Positions 10,633-23,826 of a stretch of DNA of 64,000 bases are shown here, one piece after another. The notes beneath the pieces were generated by a model. That model was not told the DNA's origin and searched no databases. It saw nothing but the letters and a program-made list of their open reading frames with translations. Every line of letters starts with the position of its first letter. The first letter of the stretch is position 1. The translations under genes and the position numbers were made by a program. Origin of the DNA: Trichoplax sp. H2 (lineage: Eukaryota > Placozoa > Uniplacotomia > Trichoplacea); assembly GCA_003344405.1 (NCBI GenBank), contig NOWV01000084.1, positions 124,001-188,000 on the forward strand, given 5' to 3'.

Positions 10633-13546
10633 ATGATTGCTAGTGTTGCAAGTAAATTAAGAAAAGAATGGTTCTTACTTGGAATTGTATTATCCATCTT
10701 ATTGGCTAAATTGCAACCCACTATTGGCAAGACTGGAGGTAAGAAGGAAATGAACTTGAGTAGATCTTGTTCATCTTATACAAACTTGCTGACACTGTTG
10801 CGCTTGATTAATCCTCACCTCAAGGTCTGCTCAAACCTGAAATTACTATTAAATACTTTGCTGTTTCCATCATCTTCTTTAACAGCGGTATATCTTTACG
10901 CAGTGAAGTAAGTCAATTTTGATGTCGGTAGGCTGAAATTTATGCCTCCTATTTGAAATCCATTACACTATTTGATTAGAGTCTGATTGCCACAGTCATG
11001 ACTATCAAAGCGACCAACAACGTGTATCACCACGTATTACAATTTCGTCTTATCATCTGATTTATTACTAGTCATAGTATTGATCATCGATCATCGAAGA
11101 ATTTTAGCTGGAGCTCCACTGTAGATTTTTTATTTTTTTATTTTCGGAAGTTATTCCTTGCTATAGCATTACATAAACTATTACATAACCGTAGATAAAA
11201 CTCTTTTCTAATCACAAAGTTGACAATAAATAAGCTCCAGTGAAAGCAATGATAATGATGGTTAGAACAAACGAGTATCTTGCGTAATACGCATACTATA
11301 CAGTGATTCTACTGCGATGGTTTTCAGTTTCGAGCATGGATTACATTGTAGCAAACTAATTCTTAATAAGAAGCTTCCTCTTTACTGCATCATGCCATAA
11401 AAGTAGAGATACTGTAGTAAATTAGTATTTATGTTCTTCATTTTGAAACACCTGCATTTTACAGTCACTATTCCCATATAAAACTTCATTTACAGTACAG
11501 TACTGTTGTAAGCATCATTGAAAAGCTACAATCAATTCTATACATTTCTCTGGCTTCGAATAGGAATTACTCAAATCCTTTACCAACTATCGTCTGCACG
11601 CGCTTATTCAAGGATTTACCTTTATTGTCGTGCCAATATTTGTTAATATTTTAGTGGCAATGCTGAAGCACTTAGCGATTGATGAATGGTTATTGAAAGG
11701 GTAAGCTAAAGAATACAATTGAAAAACATTGCTGTCATCATGTCGACTCTGTACAACAATTATATTGATTCGTGTACTACATTGTCCTCTATTTATTGAC
11801 TATAAATCACAGATTAATCGTTGTAAGCTGTATGCCTCCTCCTGTCTCTTCTGCTGTAATACTCACTAAAGCATCTGGTGGTAACGAGGTAACTATCGAT
11901 TATAGTTATTAGATATAGGCTTTATCATCTATTCCATTATTGAATTTATACAACTTCCAGGCTGGTGCCATCTTTAATTCAGCATTTGGTAGCTTTCTGG
12001 TAAGATAAGCAAAGTTATCATGTCATGTCTAGATTAATTTTGTATAGCGATTAACATTTTATTTCTATTCTATGACATAGGATAACTTTATCATATCATG
12101 ATTACATCAATTCTTGTAGCAATTAATATTATCAATGTTTTTATTCTATGTCATAGGGTGTCATTGTAACACCGTTATTGCTACTTGCAACTGTAAGTCA
12201 CTAATTTTGAAAGATTGCGCCAATTTCACCTAAATCACTATACAACAGTACTAATATTGCTTACGATCATTAATTAATCGTAACTTTTAAAACAGCTTGG
12301 ATCTGCCGCTACTGTTCCATTTCTGTCGGTATTTACTAAATTAGGATTAACTGTAGTTTTACCATTGGTATTAGGCCAGGTAAGTCCTATCTTACTGCAG
12401 TTACCCAATTCTGTAGTGACTACAAAATTTGATGTAGCTTGTTACAATTACCTTGATGCTAGAGCAAAAGAGTCTTCCTTTCTGTGTTGTATTATACTGT
12501 GAATATAGATTATGATGCCCTAGATTATGTTGTCAAAGTAGAATTATAATCTTTATTATTAATAATAAATCTGATTGATATACAATATGTTTTACTAGAT
12601 TGTTAGAATGTATGTTAAAAACTGGTTAGAGACTACTAAACCGCCCATTGGGACAATTGGAAGGTTAATTCAGATTCGGATTAGAATTAATTATTAAAGG
12701 AATACGTATGGTACTTATTTTCATACGTATAAGACTAAGAAATGATTCATTTCCATATTTTGGCTTATAGTTGTATCCTCCTAATCATAATTTATACCAC
12801 ATTCTGTGACACCTTCAGTGGTAACTATGACATCTTCATTCCACTATCCATTGTAATCCCACAATTTACAAATATAAATAACACAAACATGCAAACGATT
12901 ACCGTTGTTGCAGGTGATGCCGCAAGTAGTATTCCAATGGGCAGTTTCTTGGCTATTGTTCTTTTAGGTAGCGCGAAAAATTAATTATTGTTATTTCATG
13001 TTCTACAAATATAATCTTTACGATCTTGCTATTGCTTTTATAAGTATTTTTATGTCAGGTAGTCTTCATGGCTTTCCTCTTTCAAGCATCGACGAGGTTA
13101 AAATAAATTAAATTCAACACCAAGTATTCCCTTAGTATCAATTAACGACAAATTAACGATGTACTGTCCTTTTCGTATTATCTGTAGGCTGAGATTCAAA
13201 TCGAAAGATGTCGTGGCGGCCGTCTTTTGTGGCACTCATAAGTCTCTGACTCTAGGTAGTTAAAACTCTTACTTGTATTTTAATTTAATTAATTAATTGA
13301 TGCTAATACTGGATTTATTGATCGTCATTTCGACAACTTTCATCTATCTTACGTATGGTTATGGTTACGAAACTAGGTATGCCAGTACTTAAAATTGTCT
13401 TCGGTGGCTACAGCCAATTATCATTGTTATCTATTCCTCTTTTGATCTACCATCCTTTGCAAATCTTATTTGGTGGTTTATTAGTTCCAACCGTTCAAAA
13501 ATGGTTATCGCAACATCAGGATGCGGAAAATTTAGAGTCGGTTTAA
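10633..13546 (+). CDS. SLC10A7: Solute carrier family 10 member 7 (sodium/bile acid cotransporter 7-like)
   Basis: Thirteen exons: 10633-10738, 10825-10907, 11564-11700, 11813-11888, 11961-11999, 12157-12192, 12296-12379, 12599-12663, 12771-12820, 12914-12967, 13063-13096, 13188-13255, 13377-13546. They total 1002 nt, giving 333 aa, close to the roughly 340 aa usual for the family. Matches to SLC10A7 run the whole length: [99 protein letters not shown] and [18 protein letters not shown]. The protein is hydrophobic throughout, fitting about ten membrane helices. In vertebrates this member does not transport bile acids; it acts in secretory-pathway calcium balance and glycosylation. The acceptor at 13061-13062 was chosen over a nearby AG because only it keeps the frame. 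Most introns are 70-120 bp; the one before exon 3 is about 650 bp. Confidence 0.95.
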
Positions 13547-14957
13547 TTAATACTGCATACTAGATAAAATTGGCTATCGTCCGGTACATACTTTGAAAAT
13601 TTTTCCAAATGTTACATATATACTCGCAAGTATATATTCAGTGTATACTTACACATATTATCTAGAGTCTGTTAAACTAAAATGGTGTATCAATTATTAA
13701 TAAAATTTCTTGCAATATTTCATTAAATTTAAGACTAATTTTCGTGGAAAATTTATAGTATGTATTCAGCTACAAGCCATGAGCAGTTAGTTACGCTCGA
13801 AATCTATTACTGCAAATTTTTGTTATTCGCATAAATAACCAATAGATCTGTCGCCTTTTGTACATGAGATATAATAACATTATGAGCTAAATTAATTGGG
13901 TCATTTATTTGTAGTAGCAGTTATTGAATACATATATAAGTAAATTCGTTCGTGTTTTACTAGTGCATCGCTAATGTTTATATCACAAGAGAATGCATAA
14001 ATGTGGCAGTATTATATTCAGAAGTAACAGACAAATGAAGTCATAATACCTTTACTGGGAAAGATCGTTATCTGAATTAAAATGGTTTTAAAGCATTCAT
14101 TTGTAATACAATATAATGATATCAACCGTAGTCTTTTCGTAGCTACAACTTCGTTAGGCAAGATGCTTGAGATCAATACCATTTTTGCGATACTTGAATA
14201 ACTGATTTGACGTTACAGTTCCTGAACTTCGGCCGAGTTCATCAGATGATGGTCAATATAATATTATACAAAGAGTAAACTTTCACTATTAAAAGTGGTT
14301 CTTAGGTAGTTAATGATTAGGAAGTGCGAATTAATGAATTATGTAAACACATTACAATTCAAATCAATTACAAAAAAACTTTCATGATAATCTGTAACGA
14401 CTTTTGTTTGCGAGATAAGTCATTAGCTCTATACAAATGTAATCGGTTTTTCTAGCTTAGGCAAGTACATTTCCATTACTAAGTTTACAACAATTTTATC
14501 GCAAAAGGTAACGAATGTGGACCATTAATAGTATTATTTGATATGGATTTTTAACCAATCGATAAGGTTAAGGATGGATATAAATTCTACATAACATTAC
14601 GGTAGATATACGAATATTAAGCAATAAAAATTGTACAAAAGAATCTTCTATAGATTCTGTTATACACAACTGGCTGTACTATACACCATAGAATTTTGCC
14701 ATCTAAAGTCAATAGCCAGAACTATCGCATAACCATAATTTGGATTGGATATTACAACTCCTGATAACAATTTACTTAATTGCAAATGATCTATATAGCA
14801 AAGAACATTAAAGGACATCGAAAAGTAACAAATAGTTATAAACAAGAAATCTTTCTTTCGTACATGTTGCATAGCTTAATTTACAGTACATTAAATTATA
14901 CTAATAAGAAATTCATTCATTGAAGCAATGTCCAATAAGAAAATAAAAATTTAAACT
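13547..14957. other. Convergent intergenic region between SLC10A7 and RBM26/27
   Basis: The two genes point towards each other across 1.4 kb, so this stretch should hold both 3' UTRs. AATAAA-like strings occur near 13700 on the plus strand. Frames here, such as 14660-14872 on the minus strand, have no recognisable content. Confidence 0.5.
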
Positions 14958-17900
14958 CTATCGCCTCCACGGCCTATCTTCATCAGCTTCATCCTCTTCA
15001 TCCAGTAACAAACTATCCTCACTGGACGACAAACCTTCATTATCTGATACGTTCATAGAACCTTCCGGTTCCTAATGTGATAAAGTAATTGTTTAATTTT
15101 TACCTTCTTCTTTATCATCTTTTTACGGTAAACAATATAAGAAAGAAAGTTTATCAACCTTATTACTATCTTCTGTCAGGTCATCAGCTAATAGAGCAGA
15201 TTCTAAGTCTAGTTCCTGTTTCTCCTCTGTTACCATTTTTTGTGGCTCCGATTGGGGCTTAGGATTATACCATGAAAATACTAAAGATTTCGTTTTGTAG
15301 ATGACTCCTTTTACAGCGGCCTAATTAACACATAGTGCAGAAAAAAGGATATAGTGTGATGTTAATGTTATATAAATATAACATTGTTACTCAAACTAAA
15401 CAACAAAATCTTATACTAACAATTTCCGCCTCTTTCCTAGTTGAGAATTTAACGATTACGTGATCATTTTCGCCAACGTCAACTCCAGTAACGTTACCAA
15501 ATTGCTGCAATATTTAAAGAAAATTATACTATAATTATTTACCAATGAAATCATTATCAATGCTATTCAATTATAGTAGCTATGAACAAGGAAGAGAAAT
15601 TAACAAATCCCTTACAGTAAAATGTGTAATAATGTCGTCTTTATCGTCCATTGATAGGCCTTGGACGCTTAATTGTGATGTCCTCTTATCTAAAACAGAT
15701 CTACTTGAAACAGCAGCGTGTCCTCTACCACGACCTCTAAATCTCGTGCTCCATCTACCACGTAGTTGCTTTCGGCGAATCCTTCCATGAAATGGTTTGT
15801 TCGGGCTTTCAATTAATCCAAGATCTGTCGCCTTTCAAGAAATATAACAATAAATATACAGGATAAATCAAATAATGTCAGTAATCAATACCTCTTTCTT
15901 TAATAGTTCAACCCTTTTTTCTAACTCTGCAGTGTCTTCACCGCTATTTTGCTTTGACAGCAGCTCTAATTCTTTATCTAATAGCTCCTTTTGGGCCTAT
16001 TAACGGAATTAATATCTTATCCGTACAATCAAAGAAATATAATGTTCTATGAACCATTCTTGTATTACACTTACATCTTTTCGAGATTTTGGAACTGAAA
16101 CTAGCCTATTTTTAACCGAATCGATATCTTCGTTTAATTTTTTAAGTGACTGTAGGAACAAGTATAGTTATCAATTAGTCCAATGATCTATAATTGTAAC
16201 ACTAATTATATGATCATTCATTAAATGGTAACATAATGATAACCTGAAGTATAAAATCACGTTCTTTCGGATTTTTGGTATCATTCAATTTCTTAGCAAG
16301 AATCTGAAATGAACATTAACTAATCAAAATCCTAATCTACTTTTGTATATAGTAACAACTTCTCAGAAATTCATTTCTTAATATGTTACCTTATACTGCG
16401 TAATTAATTTCTGATATAAATCTTGAGACTGTTTTTGTATTTCTAATCTTTTTTGTACGATATCCTGAAAAAATTATCAATAATAAGATATACACGGATG
16501 AGTAGGAGCTATACTAGCCAAATGTAATAAGCGTAAGCTTACCTTACTACTATTTCCAGCAGTGGGCGTTGCTGCTGCGCTACGAGACATCTTAAACGCC
16601 TCAGGATTATGAAACTATGTCATAGAATGTGTAAAATCATCATCATATTTCTATTTTCGTATGTCCTATAAATTATATTTTGTTTCATTAACCGTAAGCT
16701 CACCTTGTTTGGCACAACTGATGGTTTTGAAGAATTATCACCAATATTCGCAAGCTCTGTAGCATTACTGGGCTGAGAATCTTTATCATCATCCGGTTTT
16801 TGCTGTGCATAATGCAATAATAAAAATTTATGCTCTGATAACGTTGATATTTCCATGATAATAGAAATAAGAATACACTGATAACTACCTCAGTTTCCGG
16901 TATTGGGTCAATTTTCCAAAAAACTTTAATAAATCTATTATTTAGAACAGCTTCTGGGCTATCATGAGCACTTTTAGCTTCAGCGTGAGTTGAAAACTGA
17001 ATTAATGCAGCTTGTTTATCCCCTTCGACGCCAATCTAATGAAAGTAAGTATTAACACAATAAGACAATTAAATTTGACAACTAAGATTTATAAAGGCAT
17101 AATCAATGCCAGTTAATGATCAATTTTATTCATGTCCTCAGTTTTAAGTAACACAACTAGTTGCTTCAGTTAACTAGCCATGGGTTGCAAAAAGAGATTA
17201 ATTTTGCACAATATTTTGGTAACAAAATCATGGATATGCGATTTTTTACCCTGTGAACTGTGCCGAAAAATGGATAGCAAGTTAAGGCAACATACCTGAA
17301 TATTCATAATATTACCAAATTTTCCAAAATGTTCGTTCAACTTCGTTATAGTGTTTAATTCCTGTGGAATTTTTCTAATTTCTAGAGTAACTGAATCTCT
17401 AATTCTGGCCTTGCTTTTAAAGCCAAGACGATTATAATCGAAGCGACGTTTTTGGGGAGGTCCAGTATCATCCATTTCAGCAACTCGTTTTTTATTCATT
17501 TCATTATTAACATCCGACATGGGCGGTTTAAACCTGGGTAAATCTGTATAAAATTATATTCAAGAAATATTATCAATGTCATGGAAAAAAAGTACTTTAT
17601 CATGTAAGGGAAAAGTTTCATATTTACCTGACATAGGTTTACCGGAATTCATTTCTGACGCAGGCGTTCTAAGTGGCCATACCGGTGGCGGCATCATAGC
17701 TCTACCTTCAAACGAAGGCTGTTCAGGGTTATAGGCATCATTCCCTTTAAATAGTGAAAATAATATATATCCATATATTAATGTACAAGAATTAGGAAAA
17801 CTAGTACAATATTTTTATAAGGCATGATTCAATCTGCAGATCCATAACTACAGGGTGATGATTTATTGACAACAATACCAATAATAGTAAGTGTGTTTGC

Positions 17901-20900
17901 ATACCCGAGAAGGGTAATCTTTTACCGCGAATAGGACCTCCTGGTTGTCTAGGTGGCGGCATAGACATTCTTGATGCTTGCATTGGCGGTGGTGGAGGCA
18001 TAGAAGATCTTAATCCAGGTGGAACTGGACGTACAATGGGCATCATATTAGGCGGAGGGTTATGATGTTGCATCCTTCCAGGTCCAACGCGAAATGGAGG
18101 TCTATTACCATTATCAACTACAAGCATATCAGATGCTGGTAATCTTAATTGTTGTGTGTCTTCAACTACAACCGCGTCATTGCCATGGTCATACGGACAA
18201 GTTTCACCGCGCACACAAAATCCCTTTTCTGTTGAAATTGTTGAATAGTACAAATTACTACAAATACCACTTTTATAAGCATATCCGTACTCGTGGTAAG
18301 TAATTATTGCTTAAGTAATGAATGGCTATTAATGATATACCATCGTAATCACGGCATCGTTGTTGAATTTTCGGAGGGAAGCGTACCCTAAAATTTAAAC
18401 CATTAAATCTATTGATTAAAATAGAATATGACCGACTTGTATTAACAGCTAATCATTATGATCATACATCTAACCTATTATTAGCGTTGACCGTGCCCGG
18501 TGCTACCCTATCACCAACATCCGCTAAATTTTTCATCTCATTTTTTCCACGATCTGACCGTCTATCGGTTCGCTGTCTGCCGCGATTAATTCTATCATGT
18601 TGTCCTATTAAGAATAATTACCAAATATCAATACATTTCGAGTAAAATCTATTTAATCAAAGGTGCTAGCTATAATATTCAATGATTAAAGCATCCTTTA
18701 TAGGATAATTAGAATCATGCCATGGATACGTACCTATTCGTCCATCATCTTCCGGTCGACGCTTAGATCTTCTATTGCTAGTGGAGACTACAACATGAAT
18801 GCCAGTTGGCTCATTATTATTATTATGTTCGACAGACTCTTCGATTCTGTCTTCGTCGTTACGCGACCGTGGTGCCCTCCTAAAATCTCTCTCATCATCA
18901 TCAGGCGTCTAGGTAAAGATAAGAGAGAATGAGGAGAATAGAATAATCAATAGAAAATTAATATATATATTCCACTTAAAATAGCCGCTACAAGTAACAC
19001 AGACAAAAGTAACTGTCATGCTAACATTCTCTAAGAGATATTATGATTATTTTTACCAATAATGAATATTACTATGTGCAAGAATAAAACCACTTGTAAT
19101 ATTTGTACACATAATTATACCGATTGAGTCAACAACAAAAGTATTAACATTTCTACCTCGTAGTGTGATATTCTTCTATCAACATTGGGTGCATTGTCGA
19201 TGCCTGGAGCATCGGTCGTAGTATCATCTACTGATAAATATGCTTTCTTTTTCAAGGCATCAAATAATTCATTGACGAAGTTGGTAGTTTCTACAAATTG
19301 AATAATTAAAATTAGACTAATAGTATCCGGCATGGATAGTAGACAAAGCATCTGTACAATTTTGTTTTTATTTTATAATTTATCGTATAGCAGATCAATA
19401 TTATCGTAGCTAATTCGTTATTCCATGTACTCAATTGCAATACAGCCTATTTAGACAATGAACATTAGCCGTAGAAACATCCATCTTTACGCTACACCGT
19501 GGAGAACTAACATTTATACTACTCGTATTTAACCAATGAGTCAATGATAAATGAAAAGATGATATTTTTACCGTTACTAAATAGAATGTTATCGTATCAA
19601 TGATCTACTCGTATATACATTGTACAGTATCATTGTAGCAGTTATCGCAAGACAATATCATTGTTAAGGATAGTATTTTATTAATGACAGTATTTATAAG
19701 CTAATACGTATTGATTTTGACACGATCTACACTCTAGTTTAAGAATTCATACGACTGTGATGAAAAGTTAATTTTTTACCTGAAGCAAGAAAAACTTCTA
19801 ACTGATTTAGACAGATATTCTTGACCTCGTTATTTGGTTTTTCTTTTTTAACTAAAGCTATTACATACTTAGCCAAGGCGTTAGGATCAGCATCGCAACT
19901 AAAAAATGAAGAGAAAAAGCAAAACAATAAATACACCCGGTCAATAGATAGGGATAATTGCTCGGTAGCCATGAAGATGGCCAATTGTCTAATCTATGCT
20001 TCCAACTTTATCGAATAAACAAGAATAATATACTGTACGTCAACGTATCGATTCGTTGGTATGCAGGGAAAAGAAGACTTGTCATCGATAGCGGTTGGTA
20101 TAAATAGTCTTTACCATTCCATCCTACTATTTTACTACTTTATACAGTATGTCCATAATGTAGCATTCTAGGCATACTCTTATCATGGAGTGCATGATTA
20201 TACGTCCAAAAGCGTTCATTGCATACAGTCAATGGCAATAGCCATCACGATTGATTATGTCAGGAAAAATGCATCAACCCATTACTAGCTTTCATTGACG
20301 TTTACAAGGTGCACTGCCTACAAGTATTTAGTAGACGATCAATCGCTGTTGCGTTCAATGTATGATGATCATTAGTCTTTGGAAAGTCCTCTATGGTGAT
20401 CATCAATCATTCTATCCCTTACCATCAACACCGACTATTTTGGAAATCACCCGCTACGTGTATGTTAACATTTCGATACTAAATCATACTATCAAGCGCA
20501 TCAGTATTTTGAAACAGTTGTGCATTGAACGAGGGGAAATTCTAATGTAAGGCAATTACATAACACACTCTTTCAGCTGTATTATCACGGAAGAACCATT
20601 TTGATAATGTTTAGTAATCATTTCTACACCGGTTAGTCAATCTCTCTCCTCAACATTGTACGCAAACGATAGGACCTATCGACCTTACGTAAACACTGTA
20701 ATGCATCAAGACCGGACTTGACATTGCTACCTTGTCAGGCAATCAAGTCGGGGTCAGTGTTGTACTATCCATTGCTCAACGCTAATTATCTGTCTAAATG
20801 GAATAAAAATGTGTCCATGGACTTGAACTATCATCCTGGATAAAAGAAAAAAATAGAAAAACTGTAGTAATTATGGATCATGATGCAGACATGGCACGTA

Positions 20901-21436
20901 CGCCATTAAACTATTGATCCATACGACGAGGGATATCGTAATCATGGTTTAAAGATGAGATTTTGTTTGGTTTGGCGAGCTAAGAGTACTGTAGTAGAAG
21001 CTGTCACGATGTCGAGATTGACATAGTGCAATGAGTAATTAATTTTGTTCTTTCTTCCAGTATGACTGCTTGATCCAAGCTTGATAACAAGCTCTCAATC
21101 TAACCTTTCTCTGTCAATAGAATGCTAACAGAACATTAACGTGTTGTCCACGATTGAAAAGTTGGATAGTGAGTGATTGCATCAAGTAGCCAACCAGGAT
21201 TTGACCACGCGGACATACTGTATCAAAGGCAAATCTACTGTCTGTACCTTCCCTTTGGCTACAGTGCGTAGCGTACAACGAGAACAGTCACGTCGTCAAA
21301 GAGAAAAGTGCAAGATTGCCAATGACAATCCACATACACAAGCGTTGAAAAAGATAAACTAGATTTACAATACATACATAGGTTGTAAACGATTTGTTAG
21401 CCACACTTTAAGCGCATCAAAATCTTCGATATGCAT
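14958..21436 (-). CDS. RBM26: RNA-binding protein 26/27 homologue (PWI-like, CCCH zinc finger, RRM)
   Basis: Twenty exons in transcript order: 21436-21378, 19898-19780, 19290-19157, 18908-18734, 18604-18475, 18387-18341, 18228-17905, 17744-17628, 17543-17296, 17035-16889, 16802-16704, 16614-16543, 16464-16390, 16303-16244, 16149-16075, 15996-15892, 15831-15616, 15504-15421, 15320-15159, 15071-14958. They total 2562 nt, 853 aa. The N-terminus (MHIEDFDALKVWL, then CDADPNALAKYVIALVKKEK) is the PWI-like domain. A CCCH finger spans C217, C226, C232, H236 (C-X8-C-X5-C-X3-H) inside CRDYDEKGFC and CPYDHG. A Pro/Met-rich linker follows, then an RRM at about 420-497 (LEIRKIPQELNTITKLNEHF, ALIQFSTHAEAKSA), a coiled-coil-like helical region (ELLDKELELL), an Arg/Gly-rich RGRGRG segment, and a second RRM-like fold near 709-780. 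The acidic tail ends in WRR as in vertebrates. RBM26/27 work in nuclear RNA surveillance linked to poly(A) tails and the exosome. The start at 21436 matches the family; an upstream in-frame extension lacks similarity. One ancestral gene seems to stand for both vertebrate paralogues (inference). Confidence 0.95.
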
Positions 21437-21549
21437 TTGTTCCTCAACGTCTCGTTGACTTGCTTCTTTGCCAAAAGAAGAAGCACACGATGTCCGACCT
21501 AACGATGATACACTGGCAGTGGATATGAGCCAGGCAGGCACTAGTGGCA

Positions 21550-22590
21550 TCCAGTACAGTACAAAGCTTTTGGATTGACGGTTTGGCCTTACTGTACACT
21601 GTAAAGTAGGTCAGCTGCGCGTGCATTTCACCCTTGAGGTGCGTAGCGCTACGTAGGGTCAGTACAGTACAGCTGACTCGGCTTTTCTATCTGGGTGCAG
21701 TTCTCTCTGGCTACAGTACGCTACAGTCATGGAGCAGCAGAAATATTTTTCTTCTAGTACAGTAGTCCATGCTACAGTGCACCGTCATACAGACGACAGC
21801 AAAATGAACAAACAGTGTCGACATCTCCACCAACTACAATACTGTACTGTAATGTACAGTGTACAGTATGGCAAGAGAATGACGACACCATTGGAGTATC
21901 AGACTGTAGTGTACAGATTCTTGTAATTGAACTCTTCCTCTATCGATTGACTTGTATTTTATTGAAAATCGACTGAAATTTCATTATTTTATTTTCAAAG
22001 TTTTTGGTCAAAATGGCCTGGGACAAGCTGTACACTCAACAGTATAATCTACAATTAAGAAGACTGTACTGTAGACCTTTTTCCCTGTAGAGCATTTTCT
22101 TCTAACCACCTCACTGTTCTAGTTTCTATCGTGCTGTACAGTACAGTACTGTACAGTGTACAGTACTGTGTACTGTAGGACTGACAATGTTTTGACAGTG
22201 CTTGCACAATGCACACACTATACGTACAGTACCATGACTGTACAATATGACACTGTCTTCATTTTGGACAAACTCCAACTGGAAAATCTCACTCATAAAA
22301 CGTCAATATTCAGCAAAAAACGCAAAGAAAACAGAGAGTCTTATAGAAAAATTCCACTCACACAAACCAAAAATCAACCTTGGGTGAAATTTGAATTGCA
22401 CATCAAGGATTTTATTGGTACACAACCCGACAATACGTTTACTAGGGCCAAGCCGATGTCAAGTCATTATTTTTGATGCAAGTTATCTGTAGCGTCATCC
22501 TTTTGCAAAACTGTGGTAAAGACTAGTACAGTACCGTACTTTGGAGTTCTTGTCTACAGTACATACTGTACACTGTACACTGTAGTCTGC
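21550..22590. repeat. Dense cluster of GTACAGTAC / TACTGTAC motifs
   Basis: At least a dozen runs built from CAGTA/TACTG pentamers and their reverse complements occur here, near 21552, 21660, 21715, 21758, 21838, 22062, 22135-22178, 22225, 22527 and 22558-22585. Many runs are self-complementary, for example TACAGTACTGTA near 22145. The same motif recurs around 28430, 28995-29040, 29235, 37930-38230, 38510, 39165 and 39825-39895, always outside recognised exons. Confidence 0.7.
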
Positions 22591-22757
22591 ATCCAATTAG
22601 ATCCCTTCAACTTTCTCTACTGGAACGTACTGAAATTTCTTTGCAATGGGAAGTTGGGAACCTTCCTTTACAATCATGCAGGTGAATTCAATAAATAATA
22701 CTAAAACTAACTTAGCTAAATACAACCATCAAGACCTCAGCTTGTTATACAGTACCA

Positions 22758-22792
22758 GGGACTACTGAAGAGAGAAAACGTTTAGTAGTCCC
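22758..22792. repeat. Short inverted repeat (10-bp arms)
   Basis: AGGGACTACT and AGTAGTCCCT face each other across a 15-base spacer. The arms are perfect. Function unknown; no downstream gene boundary suggests a terminator. Confidence 0.6.
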
Positions 22793-23346
22793 TAGCAGGA
22801 CTGTATTTGAACGCGATGGCACAGATTACTGTATAGACTACAGTAATGTCCCAATACTCTGTTAGTAGAGTAATCATGGTGATATAATATTTTGCGAGCG
22901 ACCTGCTCTGCCCAATGTGCCGATGGACCAAGAAAACCGTTGCAGTGGTCCATGTCAGTATTTACGGTGGCACAAAAGGGCCAAAAGGATTTCTCTGTCA
23001 AGAAACGAGCGCTCTCCTATACAAATGCCACATTCCTATGGAGAAAATCATACTCCCGTACAAAAGTCGCACTGTAGCACGTCTGTACACCACTTGGCCT
23101 GGCCATGATGTAGTGGATGTGAGCAATGATTACTGACTGGATAGTGAATACATGCGTACAACCTACAACTCCGACTGACTGACTCTTTCATCTGATTGGA
23201 TTGGTAATGGATTTCTCGTCGTTTGGAGGATTTCATAGAATCCTAACATGCAACACCAATCGCTTTTAACGTTAAAAATAAATAATGTCGTGCCTGGACT
23301 ACTGCCTAAGGATGAAATCATCGCTAGTCTGGCAGAAAATTGGAAC

Positions 23347-23826
23347 TCATGCTATTTTAGTTCGATTGACAGTTAATAAAATATGTAAAAATATTGCACA
23401 ATGACATAGACAATGAAGACTGCCACAATGCATTGTGTATTGTTCCAGCCAGATTAGCTGTAGTACTCGACTACTTTTCTGCTGCTTATAACACTTTTGC
23501 ACCATGGATTGATTACTGGAATTGACTACACTAACTGAAATCGCACACCATTGCGTGCCAATGAGAGTTTTGATACTGTAATATGAATTAATTAATGTTA
23601 TACTCAATGCACGTTTTAGGGATTTACTACTTGCTGGTACCTGACTACCATTAGATAGATGTTGTAGTGATGCAGCAGCACTGTATTTGAAAGTAAACGC
23701 ATGTAATAGCTCGTCGAGAATCGCGTTCAGCATACCGCAATATGCAGTACTGTAATTTGAATTTTCGATCAAGTTAAAGACAGTAATTAAGAGATAATAA
23801 TACAACAAGTATGAATATCTTCGCAT
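23347..23826 (-). CDS. Unrecognised 159-codon open frame
   Basis: An ATG-initiated frame of 159 codons, long for this AT-rich sequence. The product would be rich in Ser, Leu, Tyr and Cys with a hydrophobic N-terminal stretch (YLLYYYLLITVF) that could pass for a signal anchor. I recognise no domain and no splice-linked neighbours. It may be noncoding. Confidence 0.2.
   Translation of the reverse strand: MRRYSYLLYYYLLITVFNLIENSNYSTAYCGMLNAILDELLHAFTFKYSAAASLQHLSNGSQVPASSKSLKRALSITLINSYYSIKTLIGTQWCAISVSVVNSSNQSMVQKCYKQQKSSRVLQLIWLEQYTMHCGSLHCLCHCAIFLHILLTVNRTKIA

Noticed and set aside
12742-12984. 80-codon plus-strand frame within SLC10A7
   Set aside because: It spans two real SLC10A7 exons (12771-12820, 12914-12967) and reads through the intron between them, so it is not a separate gene.
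21365-21550. Longer N-terminus for RBM26/27 using the open frame up to 21550
   Set aside because: Similarity to the family begins at MHIEDFDALK; the upstream residues look random, so the start at 21436 is preferred.
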